Assembly: GCA_965153455.1 (NCBI GenBank)
Contig: OZ234495.1
Span: forward strand, 17,108,875 to 17,172,874
DNA length: 64,000 nt
Source: Sphagnum compactum
Taxonomy: Eukaryota > Bryophyta > Sphagnopsida > Sphagnales
Direction of reading: 5' to 3'
Both the position numbers and the translations under genes were made by a program. The notes under the pieces are model-generated. The model did no database searches and had not been told where the DNA came from. It saw only the letters and a list, made by a program, of their open reading frames with translations. Positions within the stretch are counted from its first letter, which is position 1; every line of letters begins with the position of its first letter. Shown here piece after piece: positions 1-10,543 of this stretch.

Positions 1-2049
1 TGTATGCCACCAGCATAAAACATATAGTGAAAAAAAAATTCAATTCGGACAGAAAAAACTGTGGCAATGAGTTTGTTTTCAGCTTAATTCTCTCTCTTCC
101 ATTAGCCTACTGCAAGGTTATAGAAACTAGAAAGCAACAATGTCCACCAACTTTGTCCCTTCTCATTCCTTCAATACTTCTAGTATGTCCTGGAGATGCC
201 AGTACCTGGGTTATCACTGTGGAATCAAGCTTTTCTTTCAGTCTGTTGATGCATAACAGATCATATATGTGCACACAAAACAAAACATATCAGACCATTC
301 CCCTTTGGAAATCCTGGGTTCGAGAAATATCTCTCATAAGAATCCAGAAATCTCTATTTTCACAATTAAGAAAAAGCAAAGTGAGGTTAACACTTCTTCA
401 ACTAGTCACAGAGAATTCCAAAAAAATGACAGAAAAAACAGAGAACAAAGGATCAAGAATAAAAAAGCCCTAAGTAAAATACAAAAGCAATATGAACAAC
501 AGTGCCAATTTCACATCTGTCCAGGGAGCATCAATAGAAGCATGTATGATAGTGACTTCCCCTATCATAACTTTCCCACTGACTTCATCAGCTTCCCATA
601 GTGGGTAAAGGCCAGTGAAAACGCTAAACCTACATACCAAGTTTCTGTTGCAATTCCAGAAGCAACGGGAAGACTCAGCCATGCTACTGGCTAGCAACAA
701 ACCATAACACAAGGAGATAGACAAAACACACATAAAAAGACAACAAAGAAGGACAAAGACCAGGTGGGCTTACAAGAATCTCCCCACTTAACAAAACTTT
801 ATACATGATCATTCTGAATACTCCAGAAGCTGAAATTTCAAAAAATAATTTTTCCTTTATTGAGCCACTTTCTAGTCCTCTTTAACAGAATCTTTAGAGG
901 GTAGCCATTTTTTTTCAGAAATAGGACAATAAGACTAACCATCTGAAAAACAAAGAACTCGTTACAACTACAAAGCCTCAAAAACTTGTAAAATTGACTA
1001 TTGATAACTCCCAACTTAGCAGTAAATTGAGATATTGGAATGAACATGATGAGGCATGTGAATCATTTCAAAACCTGCATACTTTGGTTGAAAATGTTTC
1101 TCAAAGATAAGACCGGATACACCTTGATGACTTTGATTCACAACTAAATCCAAGAAGTTACAAGAGAAGCCTTTTAGAAGTACAATTCAGCTCACAAGAT
1201 GTTTTTGAATATATGCTGCCGCTAAAAGAGTCTTGGTCGTCTAGGTACATAATATTCTCAAAGTGTGGAAAATTAGGAATAAAAACATCATCCACAAACC
1301 TACGAACAAGGGACAATCTATGGAGCATAACATGACATGTGTTACTCTTCAAGAGACACTTTCAAGAGGAAATTAAACTCATAAGAAAAGAGATAGAAAC
1401 TAGCCAAATAGATAGCACAATTAGTAGTACCCATAGGGATACCAGTACATACATTGTCTATAAGCACAATGACCAAAACAAAGAAACAAGTTATTTAGCA
1501 AGAAATCCAACCAAGAGATCAAATCTGAAGCCTTCACAACTTTGAAGCTATGAAGATTTTCAAACAAATTTATCTCTTCTTTATATATTCCAGCTACAAA
1601 AACCTAAAGTTCAAAGCAGATGTTCGAATCAACAAAAACATAAAACGATGAAGAAGCTTCAGTATCCAATGAAACAATTTAATGATCAGAATTTTCGTAC
1701 GAGCTTTTTTAGATCCATCAGGTCAATTTTTTTTTGTGTATAGAGTTGAGAAATCAAAAGCACAGCAACAGGAGTGGAGAAGTTTTATCAACTTCTGATC
1801 TTGAAAGATTAAGTTGTTTTCTTGCATTCATTACTCCTGTAAAGTCAGTGAGAATGCAACTACTAAACACAAGGAACATCTTATCTTTCTGAGTTTTGAC
1901 ACCCAAAGGTCATTCATTGACCATAGCAAAAGTAGCATTGTAAAAAGAACTCAGCCACTTCAAAAACTTCAGTAAGAGAAGTAGAGCTGGCTGCACAAAT
2001 GAATCTAAGTTTAATTGGATTCCTATGAAACTTCTAAACAACTCAAAGA
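1..2049. other. AT-rich DNA with no supported gene
   Basis: No family was recognised here. On the minus strand two stretches look weakly coding: about 733-500, and about 248-108, which begins after a possible AG acceptor, reads RLKEKLDSTVITQ and runs to a stop. They could be exon or pseudogene fragments of a minus-strand gene lying mostly outside or decayed. I could not join them into a gene model and assign no function. Confidence 0.3.
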
Positions 2050-2206
2050 AACCTAAACCTAAGACTTTTCACCAAAACCCTAAACCCTAAACCCAAACCC
2101 TAAACCTAAGACCTAAACCCTAAACCTAAGACCTAAACCTAAACCCTAAACCTAAGACCTAAACCCTAAACCTAAGACCTAAACCCTAAACCTAAACCTA
2201 AGACTT
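2050..2206. repeat. Degenerate telomere-like tandem repeat
   Basis: About 155 bp made of CCCTAAA units mixed with the variant CCTAAGA, so that the higher-order unit is roughly CCTAAACCTAAGACCTAAAC. It is an interstitial telomere-like array, too short and too variant to be a chromosome end. The variant units are regularly interspersed, which suggests local tandem amplification of a mutated unit rather than telomerase healing. Confidence 0.85.
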
Positions 2207-3364
2207 GAACACGGTAAAAATGCCTTAAGAATTCTTGGCCAGTTCTAAAGGCCAGATCTAGTTGACCTTAGAAGGTTTTTGTAGGGATTTGGGGTTGAGT
2301 CTTAGGGTTTGAAATAATTTCTGGTTTAAGTTATTTCAAAAAGCCTCAAAGAACCGGCGGGTTTCATGAAAGAACCCAGGTGAAAACCCAATGGTTATAT
2401 ATATAGGCCGTCAATTTGATCCAACTTTTTTTGGGGGGTTGAGAACCGTGGTTGTATACGGGTAACCAATTCTTCGATATTTTTGTGAACCACACGGTTA
2501 TGAACATTAAGGACGGCCTTATATAACCGCTTCAGGGTCTGTTCATATTTTCGATAACCGCCCAACATTGGTATGGACTATGTTTGTTGAATAATTAATT
2601 AATTAATTATGAGGATTAATTAATTAACCCATTTCTACAAATGATATATTCCCCAATATTCCATCACATTCTTTAATTTCCTTCACAAAAATATTTCTGG
2701 ATTTTTATTTTTTTTGAAAATTTTGACATTTCTGAAAATAATATAATTAGCATCAAACTCGCCCAGGTACTATGGTATTATAATGGGGTTGGTTCCCATA
2801 TGTATCACAACAACACATGAAACCTTTGTGAAAAACCTTGTAATTAATAACTGGAAAACCATACAATAAGACTGGTAATTACTACAAACAAAAGAAATTA
2901 AGTCTATGTTGGCATAAGCTAGTGATTTCATCAAGGATTTCAAATAGCAAATTACAATAATACATTACATTAATTTGGAGAATATAAGACTTGGGGAAAT
3001 AACATTCAAATAGAATGGATTTAATTTGATTAAAATAATTATAATTTATGATAATGAAATTAATTTCATATTTCTTGAACTTCATAATTAAGACAAAGCT
3101 GTTTTTTTTTCTTTTTTTTTTACAATTTTCACTCATGTATTCACTTGGAAGATTCTACTGCCAAAAAAAAAAAAAAAACACAAACAAACAAAATAAATAA
3201 ATAAATAAATAAATATAAGGGGGGGATGTTGTAAAGGATTTCTATTTAGCCTTTTTGTGTTGGGCATGTTCTTTCCATGTGTTACAAAAACTTACCCACA
3301 ACCCCCCCAATTTGTCATATGTATAAGATAAACGTATGATGCTCTTTGCATGATTTAAATTTTA
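2207..3364. other. AT-rich intergenic DNA
   Basis: No gene is visible. The stretch contains homopolymer A/T runs (for example near 3102-3120 and 3162-3178) and a short AAAT/AAATA microsatellite near 3190-3215. Open frames are short and of low complexity. Confidence 0.6.
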
Positions 3365-3685
3365 CCACAAGACTTATCTACCATTTTTGTAAAATACTTC
3401 TCTACCATTCTTTGTGTAAGATATTCATCTACCATTTTTGTAGAATACTTATCTACCATTTTGTAAAATATTTACCTATCTACCATTTTTGTGAAATACT
3501 TATATATCATTTTGTAAAATATTTTATCTCCCATATTGTGTAAAATATTTATCTACTATTTTTGGTAAAATACTTATCTACCATTTTGGTAAAATATTTA
3601 ACTACCATTTTGTAAAATATTTATCTACCAGTTTTGTGAAATACTTATCTACCATTTTTGTAAAATACTTATCAACCATTCTTTA
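3365..3685. repeat. Minisatellite, unit about 25-30 bp
   Basis: About a dozen imperfect copies of a unit built on CTTATCTACCATTTTTGTAA followed by AATA. Copies differ by small indels in the T run and in the TACT/TATT junction. The open frame running through it is a product of the repeat, not a gene. Confidence 0.85.
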
Positions 3686-4137
3686 ACTTATCACCAGCAA
3701 AGTAGAGGAAGTTGGGAACCAAACAAGAAGCAATAAAATATGGTGTGAAAAATTATTAAATTTCTGACATTGCTTTTAGAGCCAACTTCTGTTTGCCTCT
3801 GCACACACACACACACAAAAACACAAAAAACACACAAAAAACACAAGTGAAAGATGGCACAGGCCATCTAATTAACTGACACCTATAAAGCTGTAAGTGA
3901 AGTTGAGTGATGGATGGTGGGTGGAAAGAAAACAAACACTTTTTCCTTTGGGTTTTCTTAAACCCTAAACCCTAAAACCCTAAACCCTAGACCCCCTAAT
4001 CTAGGTAATCACTTTGGTTAAGCTCACTTGGTGTTTTTCTTAGGAAACCTGAGTCCTAAACCTACCCAAACAACCCAATAATGGTCCTTAGTCCTTAAAC
4101 CTATGTTATTTATTAATCATTTCCACGTTTCGACGAG
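3686..4137. other. Intergenic DNA with CA repeat and telomere-like block
   Basis: No gene is visible. It includes an AC/CAAAA microsatellite at about 3802-3845 and a short block of CCCTAAA units at about 3958-3994, both typical of the low-complexity DNA in this part of the window. Confidence 0.6.
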
Positions 4138-4735
4138 TGTTGGGTGGTTCTCACTATATAACCACCTCGGGTATCGAGGTTAAAGTCAAGTGATATTTGG
4201 AGTAGTGTTGTTGTTGTTGGGTGGTTCTCACTTTATAATCACCTTGGGTATCAAGGTTGGAGCCGAGTGGTGTTTTGAGAAGGTTTCTTCATGCATGCAA
4301 TTCTCAATTGAAGTGAGAACCGGGTCGTTGGTATTGATGATGAGAATGGGCGTGGCTTGAAGTGATATTGTGAGGTAGTTTTTAGGGATGCAATTTCTCA
4401 TTTGGAGTGAGAACCTGTCGATATATTTGTGATGAGATTCGTGATGAGAATTGGCTTGACTTTGAAGTGATATTTTGAGAAGCTTTTAGGGATGCAATTC
4501 TCATTCGAAGTGAGAACCCGTTGGTATTTGTGGTGAGAATTGGCTTGGCTTGAAGTGATATTTTGAGAAGCTTTGAGGGATGCAACTCTCATTTGATTTG
4601 AAGTGAGAACCCTTTGGTATTCATGGTGAGGGTTGGCTTGGCTCGAAGTGATATTTTGAGAAGAAGTTTTTAGGGGATAAACTTCTCATGTGAAGTGAGA
4701 ACCGTTGGTATTCGCGTGAGAATTGGCTTGACTAT
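4138..4735. repeat. Minisatellite, unit about 90-100 bp
   Basis: Two diverged starting units share GGGTGGTTCTCACT, at about 4141 and 4218. They are followed by about five units that each contain GAAGTGATATTTTGAGAAG, then a GGGATGCAA-TTCTCAT block and a GTGAGAACC block. The GAAGTGATAT core recurs near 4358, 4459, 4553 and 4644, giving periods of about 100, 94 and 91 bp. Open minus-strand frames crossing the array are repeat-derived and are not called as genes. Confidence 0.85.
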
Positions 4736-5494
4736 TGAAAGCTAGTCATTTCTTGTTTACTTTTGTGGTATTCGTGAAACATGGGTATCTACTTCTCTAA
4801 TAGTCATTTATTTACTTGCCCATTACCTACCCAATCCATGCAAGAAACATCTCTTCTACACTATACAAACAAGTGTAACTTGTGAAACAAACTTGCTCCC
4901 TTCTTAGGCTATCTTCAATGGTGATGACCATTAATTATCTCTTTTATGTATAAAGCGAGAGAGAGAGCAACCAACGACCATTATCTCTTTTAATGTAGAA
5001 AGGAAGAGAGCGTCCCGCCGGGAAGGCCGGCCAAGCACATAAGTTAATATGCCTTTGATATGTACTAGTGTTGATGATTGTAGTGGAAAGGAGTCCGGGA
5101 AGGATACTAACCAAATGATTAAATATTTGTCACACGTGTTTCATTCGGCGTTTGGGGTGACTTTTGGTCGAAGATACATTTCGAGACTATAATTTTTTTG
5201 GCGTTAAACAATTTGTTATACAAAACTCACAATGTGAGCCTTGCGCATCCCTTCGCCCTCATTCCTTGGTCCCACTATAACACCTAATTATTCCACCAAG
5301 GTGCATGCCATTAGGAATTATTCTAACATGCTTAGAATTCAACTCTATAGCTTATCTATCACCCATGTGAGGATTTGTATAGCTCTTTCATTCCGCATAT
5401 TTCCATCCCCCCGTCCCCCCCCGCCCCCCCCAAAAGCACCCATATGTATTTCTATAGCTTTGATTTCCTAAATTTCCTTCAAGAAAAAAAAAAA
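4736..5494. other. Intergenic DNA
   Basis: No gene was recognised. A short GA run lies near 4960-4975 and C-rich runs near 5409-5430. Nothing else is supported. Confidence 0.55.
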
Positions 5495-5895
5495 CTCATG
5501 TATACCTTTATTCCCCTAAATTTCCAAAATAAAATCCATGTATATATGTATACCTTTATTTCCCTAAATTTCCCAAAAATTCCATGTATATTGTATACCT
5601 TTCTTTCCCTAAATTTCCAAATAAAAAATCCACGTATATATGTATACCTTTATTTCCCTAAATCTCCCAAAGATTCCATGTATATTTGTATACCTTTCTT
5701 TCCCTAAAATTTCAAAAGAAAATCCATGTATATATGTATACCTTTATTTCCCTAAATTTCCAAAAGAATCATGTATATTTGTATACTTTTATTTCCATAA
5801 ATTTCCAAAAAATTCCATGTACATTTTTATACATTTATTTCCCTAAATTTCCCAAAAAAACTCATCTATATTTGTATACCTTTATTTCACTAAAT
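5495..5895. repeat. Minisatellite, unit about 50-60 bp
   Basis: About seven imperfect copies of a unit containing CCATGTATAT, TGTATACCTTTATTTCCCTA and AATTTCC. Overlapping open frames in several phases encode repetitive Tyr/Phe/Pro-rich peptides, as expected from a repeat with few stops. None is called as a gene. Confidence 0.85.
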
Positions 5896-7599
5896 TTCCT
5901 TTGGTGGAAACAAGAAGAAAAAAATTCACCCATGTGGCCATACATACCTATGTACCAAGGGATATAAAGAACGAGCTCATTTGTCAACTTGTTAGGGTGA
6001 GAGTCGGAGCAAAAAGCCCTTTGTACAACTCACTTCCTTCTTTTTTGGGTGTATGAAACAAACATTGAAACTTGAGATGTTGGATTTAAAGAATTCTACC
6101 CAACCCTAAACCTCTCTCCTCCCCCTAACCTTATTAAGAAGAAGAAGAAGTTGATACAAATTTGGGTTGTGCTTTGGGTGTTGGTACAAGCTCCAAAGAA
6201 CTCCAAAGAAAGTGTGCCATGTCAAAGTTTCAATCATTTCATACGAGTTGTACATACATCTCTCTATCCTATCGCGAAACTACATAAGTTTAACTAGTAT
6301 AACATAGAACAATACATAGAAGAAAGAGGGCCCCCCTTTGGACCACCACCCCATCTCCCCCTTCCCTCCACCTTCAACCCCTCATAAGCCCTAACTTGGC
6401 ATGGCTTTAGGATGTTTTGTATTGGTAGCGTCTTCTTTGTACTTCATAGTATCCTCCAATTGTGAAAGACTAGCCAGCTCGTTTCACGTGGCCAATACTT
6501 TACTTTGCGCATGCATGCGTGGAGGCAACCGTATCACAACTTAGGAAAACTTATTGAAACTTAATCGTTGCACATGCAAATTCATTTTTATATAGCCGTT
6601 TTCTCTTTACATCTTTAAGAACAAACACTAAGGAAGCATCATCACCTGCTACTTTATTGAAAAATAAAATAAAATAAATGGATACATATCCCTCCTAGTC
6701 ACTATTGAAACTTAGCCTATTTTGATTCATTATTGGTTGTCAATTATTGAGCACCCGATGTTAAACCATAGTTAGATCTCTATACATGTTAGTATAAGGA
6801 TATGTTGAAGTTTGCTCTAAACAAACCACCCCAACAAAAAAAAAGACAAAAAAATTTTGTTTGAAAAATATCCTTGGATGATATTTTTCATCTGACATAA
6901 GAGGTACACTATTATTATAACTGGCCGTGTATCTTTACGGATGAGGTATTTGTGATGATGAGCATTCTCTCTCCATGAAGGCATGACCACTATATGTGGT
7001 ATCCTCCATATGATGGTTCAGTTTGCCAACCCTTGATAGGTGGTGGGTGGTATTCACATCAACCCTTCATCCATGATTGGGAATAGGTGGTGGTATTCAC
7101 ATCAACACTTCATCCATGATTTGTGAATACATGGAATTCACATTGACCGTTCATTGATAATTTGTGAATAGTCGGTATTCACATTGGGGAGGTTGCATCC
7201 AATGTGTGTTTGTGTGTGTGTGGATGGACTGAAGTGCGTCAAAAAAATGTGAGCGTTTCATTTCCAAAATGCCATGTGAGTTCTTACACTTGGGCAACAT
7301 TCCTCCAAATACGATACAAATCTTCTCGGAGGTTTTTATGAATGTTTACCAATACCTAATGAGTGTAAGGCAACATGCTCATTTGGGTATTTCAACCATC
7401 ATTTTACCACTAGTCCTATAGCAACTAACAATAACCTCTTTATTTTTATTAAATATACTTTGAAAGAAATTTTCTGACTAGTTGGGGGAAAAAAAAAAAA
7501 CCCAATATCTCCATAAATATTGGGGGACCCAACATTAGCCCAAATTATTATTATTATTATTATTATTATCAACCTATGACAACATATGGTATAATGGGG
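5896..7599. other. Intergenic DNA
   Basis: No gene was recognised. There is a short local duplication of a TGGTATTCACATCAAC block near 7050-7110 and an ATT microsatellite near 7547-7570. Otherwise this is AT-rich unique-looking sequence. Confidence 0.5.
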
Positions 7600-8400
7600 T
7601 AAATTATTCTCCCCTTACCAAATGCAAATGGGCATGTCTATTGCAAGTAATCCCATCTTCGACGAATGCAAATGGGTATTTATGTTGGAAGCCAAGATGG
7701 ATGGATGCAAATGGGTATGTATGTTGTGAGCAATCTAGGAAGGATGAATGAAAGCAAACACGTATGTATGTTTGCGAGCAATGGATGCCATCGATGTAAC
7801 AATCTAGTTTTGTTCTTTTCATCTCCCAAGGTCGGGATTTGATTAGAACCAACAACACACACGTAAAACCCTCTTCGATTTGTGGTAGTGTTATTGGAGG
7901 GCGCCTAATATACTGGACTCGACAAGTGGGTAACTTCCATATTTTCTTAAACCTGATACTTGATGAAGGGTACTCATTGGGTACCATGGCAAGAACACAT
8001 ACACACATAAATACATACATACATGCATATACATACACATGTATACATGCATATATACATACATACTGGCAACAATATTTACCCTACTTAAAAAAAACTC
8101 AAAAGAATAAGAAAAAAAGAATATATATATATACATGCATGCATACATGTATATATATATACATGAATACATACATACATACATACATATTGGCAACAAA
8201 CAAACAAACAGACATCATAATGCAAGAAGAATGTGGTCACAACTACTGCAGTAATAATTTGACTGGACATTTTGACTGGTCATTTTGACTGGTCATTGGA
8301 AGAAGATAAAGAAGAAAGCAGCCAGCCAGCCAGCCAGCATGCCCTGCCCTGCCCTGCCCTGCCCTGCCTTGCCTGCCAGCTACCTACCTGAGACACGTGA
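7600..8400. repeat. Microsatellite cluster (TACA, TATA, CCAG, CCCTG)
   Basis: Successive simple repeats: degenerate ATGCAAATGGG words at 7620-7720, ACAT/ATAC repeats at 7995-8070 and 8130-8190, a run of GCCA at about 8318-8338, and CCCTG pentamers at about 8341-8368. Open frames here on both strands encode repetitive Tyr/Met/Cys/His-rich peptides and are artefacts of the repeats. Confidence 0.8.
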
Positions 8401-8732
8401 AAGTGTGGCAGCACAGAGTGTGAGGAGTGCAGCAAAAGTTTTGACAAAGAAACACTCACTCTCTCTCACTCACTCGCTCACTCACTCACTCACTGTAGAT
8501 GCCAGTAGGAGCAGCAGCAGCAGGCAGCAACAAGAGTAGGCTAGCAGAAGAAGGAAGGGTTTAAGGTTTAGGGCGTTAGGGGAGCAGTGATTTCAATAAT
8601 AAAAAGAGCTTGCTATGTAATGGATGATCCCAAGACCATGTATAAGGAATCCCCCACTCCTCTCCCCCCACCAAGAAAAAAAAGCAAGAAAAAGAAAGAC
8701 AGAAACAAAGAGATGATGATGATGATGAAGCT

Positions 8733-8884
8733 CACCCTAAACCCTAAACTGTATTTATGTATGCAGATGATCACGTAGATGTAACAGCAATCAATTGCAG
8801 ATTCAAGCTTGAAATCTTATACCCTTTTTTCGCAGCTTGATCTTGACTATCTGTAGGTATTACCTCAAGAACCTAACTGGATAC

Positions 8885-8934
<50 letters not shown>

Positions 8935-8957
8935 AGGGTTTAGGGTTTATCAACAAC
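8733..8957. repeat. 225-bp tandem duplication, copy 1 (telobox plus GA repeat)
   Basis: This copy contains ACCCTAAACCC, then GATCACGTAGATGTAACAGC, a block ending CTTGAAATCTTA, a GA dinucleotide run at about 8887-8931, and TTTAGGG units. The copy starting at 8958 repeats the same order, displaced by 225 bp. The pair lies about 1.4-1.8 kb before the AFB start codon. Confidence 0.85.
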
Positions 8958-9180
8958 TCCTAAACCCTAAAATATATGTATGTATACAGCAGCTGATCAC
9001 GTAGATGTAACAGCAATCAATTGCAGATTCAAGCTTGAAATCTTACACCCTTTTTTAGCAGCTTGACCTGGAGCTATTACCTCAAGATCCTACCTTGATC
9101 CATTTCAGACGCAGAGAGAGACATGAGAGAGAGAGAGAGCGAGAGAGAGATTAGGGTTTAGGGTTTACCAACAACTCCTG
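8958..9180. repeat. 225-bp tandem duplication, copy 2
   Basis: This is a near copy of the preceding unit: CCTAAACCCT block, GATCACGTAGATGTAACAGC, the CTTGAAATCTTA block, a shorter GA run (about 9114-9150) and TTTAGGG units followed by ACCAACAACTCCTGG. Differences are small indels and a contracted GA run, so the duplication is fairly recent. Confidence 0.85.
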
Positions 9181-10543
9181 GTGAGTCCCAATGCAATCTT
9201 TGCATAGGACGAGGAAGGTGAAGGTGTGTCCTGTGGGTGTCAGAGAAAAGAAAAAGGTCGCCTAGAGGTGGATCAGGGGGGAGTGATCAATGGCAAATGG
9301 ATGAGAGGAAGAAGAAGAAGAAGAGAGGGTGGGTGGGAGGAAAGGGAAGGAGATAGGAGGGAAAGAAGGGGAGGGCAGCAGTCTGGTGCTTCAATGCTGC
9401 TGCTGCACATACACTACTGCTACTGACTGGCACAACTTTCTCATGTCTGACTGACTCACTAGCAAAGGGTACAACTCCTACTGCTGCACCTCTGGCAGTA
9501 AGCTTTCTGAATTTTACAGTGGCCCTTTTTATTTATTTTTGGTTTTTTTCTCTCTTTTCTCTCTCCTGGTCCCTCTCTGCAGGCAGGCATCACCTTTTGG
9601 CCTGTACCCACCACCATAACCATCACTCTCTTTTGTTTTGCTCTGATGATGATTCTATATTTATTATTATTCTGAGTGTCATGCGGAGATGGTGGTGTTG
9701 ATGGTGGTGATGGTAATGGCAGCCAGACAGAGGTGTAATGAATGATTGACCTCAGCAGCAGTAGCAGTTCTTCTTCTGCTCGCTCCCTCCCCTCCCTTCC
9801 TTGGTTGTGAGCTCGTTGGAAAGCACCCACCAAACCCAAACCCCCAACAAAACACACCCACTGGCTATGTTATTGTTGTTTCTTCTTCGTTCTGGGTTTG
9901 AACGTTGTGTTGGTTTCAGTTTGAAAGCCAGCCAGCCAGCCAGCCTTGAGCTGCTGCGACGCGGGGAGCCGTGTGAAGCTGTTATGAAAGCTTGCAAGTC
10001 TCAGACAATGTGGAAGATGCGCTTCAGCTGATGGCGTGTTGTGTGTTTTGTGTGTCTGCTGGAGCCTGTGAAAAAAAGAAGCAAGAGGGAAAGAAAGCTT
10101 AGAGTAAAGCTTTCTTGCGCTGGTGACAGTAGTAGCGAACATGGTGCGACTCTTGTGTACATTGGAGAACTCTTGGAGAGTCACAACAATGTTGTTGTTG
10201 ATCTGGAGCTTCTTCTTTTTCTTCTACTGCCACACTGTTAGTGCAGCTGCTGCAGCAGTCGCTGGCTGAAAAAGAAAGCACACAACAGGATCATCAGCAG
10301 CAACAGCAGCAGCAGGGAGAGAGAGGCATTCAGTCTTTCTTGTGGATCCAGACTGATCTTTGGAGATGATTAGGAGAACGATAGTGGAAGAACAAGGAGG
10401 ACTAGGAAGAAGACGAGGCAGCAGCACAACAGGGAAGAAGAAGAAGCTCAGGACAGACGAGTGAGAGAGACGGTAACGAAAGAAAGAAGTCAGCAGCCAC
10501 GGAGTCCACTCCGGAGAGCGCCGAGAGGGAGGAGGAAGAAGAG

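Larger units (their letters stand above)
8401..10543 (+). promoter_or_regulatory. Upstream region and 5' leader of the AFB gene, rich in simple repeats
   Basis: No separate gene is supported between 8401 and the receptor start. The stretch has CACT repeats (about 8452-8495), GA repeats, telobox motifs, GAA/GGA runs and CAG runs (about 10296-10316). Base composition becomes purine-rich towards the start codon, which fits a long transcribed leader. I found no convincing TATA box, so the transcription start is not placed. The extent of promoter versus leader is inference. Confidence 0.45.

Noticed and set aside
5375-5967. Several overlapping plus frames rich in Tyr, Phe and Pro
   Set aside because: They lie in a tandem minisatellite that lacks stops in more than one phase; the peptides are the repeat translated.
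7839-8288. 149-codon plus frame and mirrored minus frames
   Set aside because: They are made of ACAT/TACA microsatellites and have no conserved motif.
8390-8399. Overlapping GAGACA (auxin-response-like) and CACGTG (G-box) words upstream of the receptor
   Set aside because: Single six-base matches 2.1 kb upstream are expected by chance; no clustering or spacing supports function.
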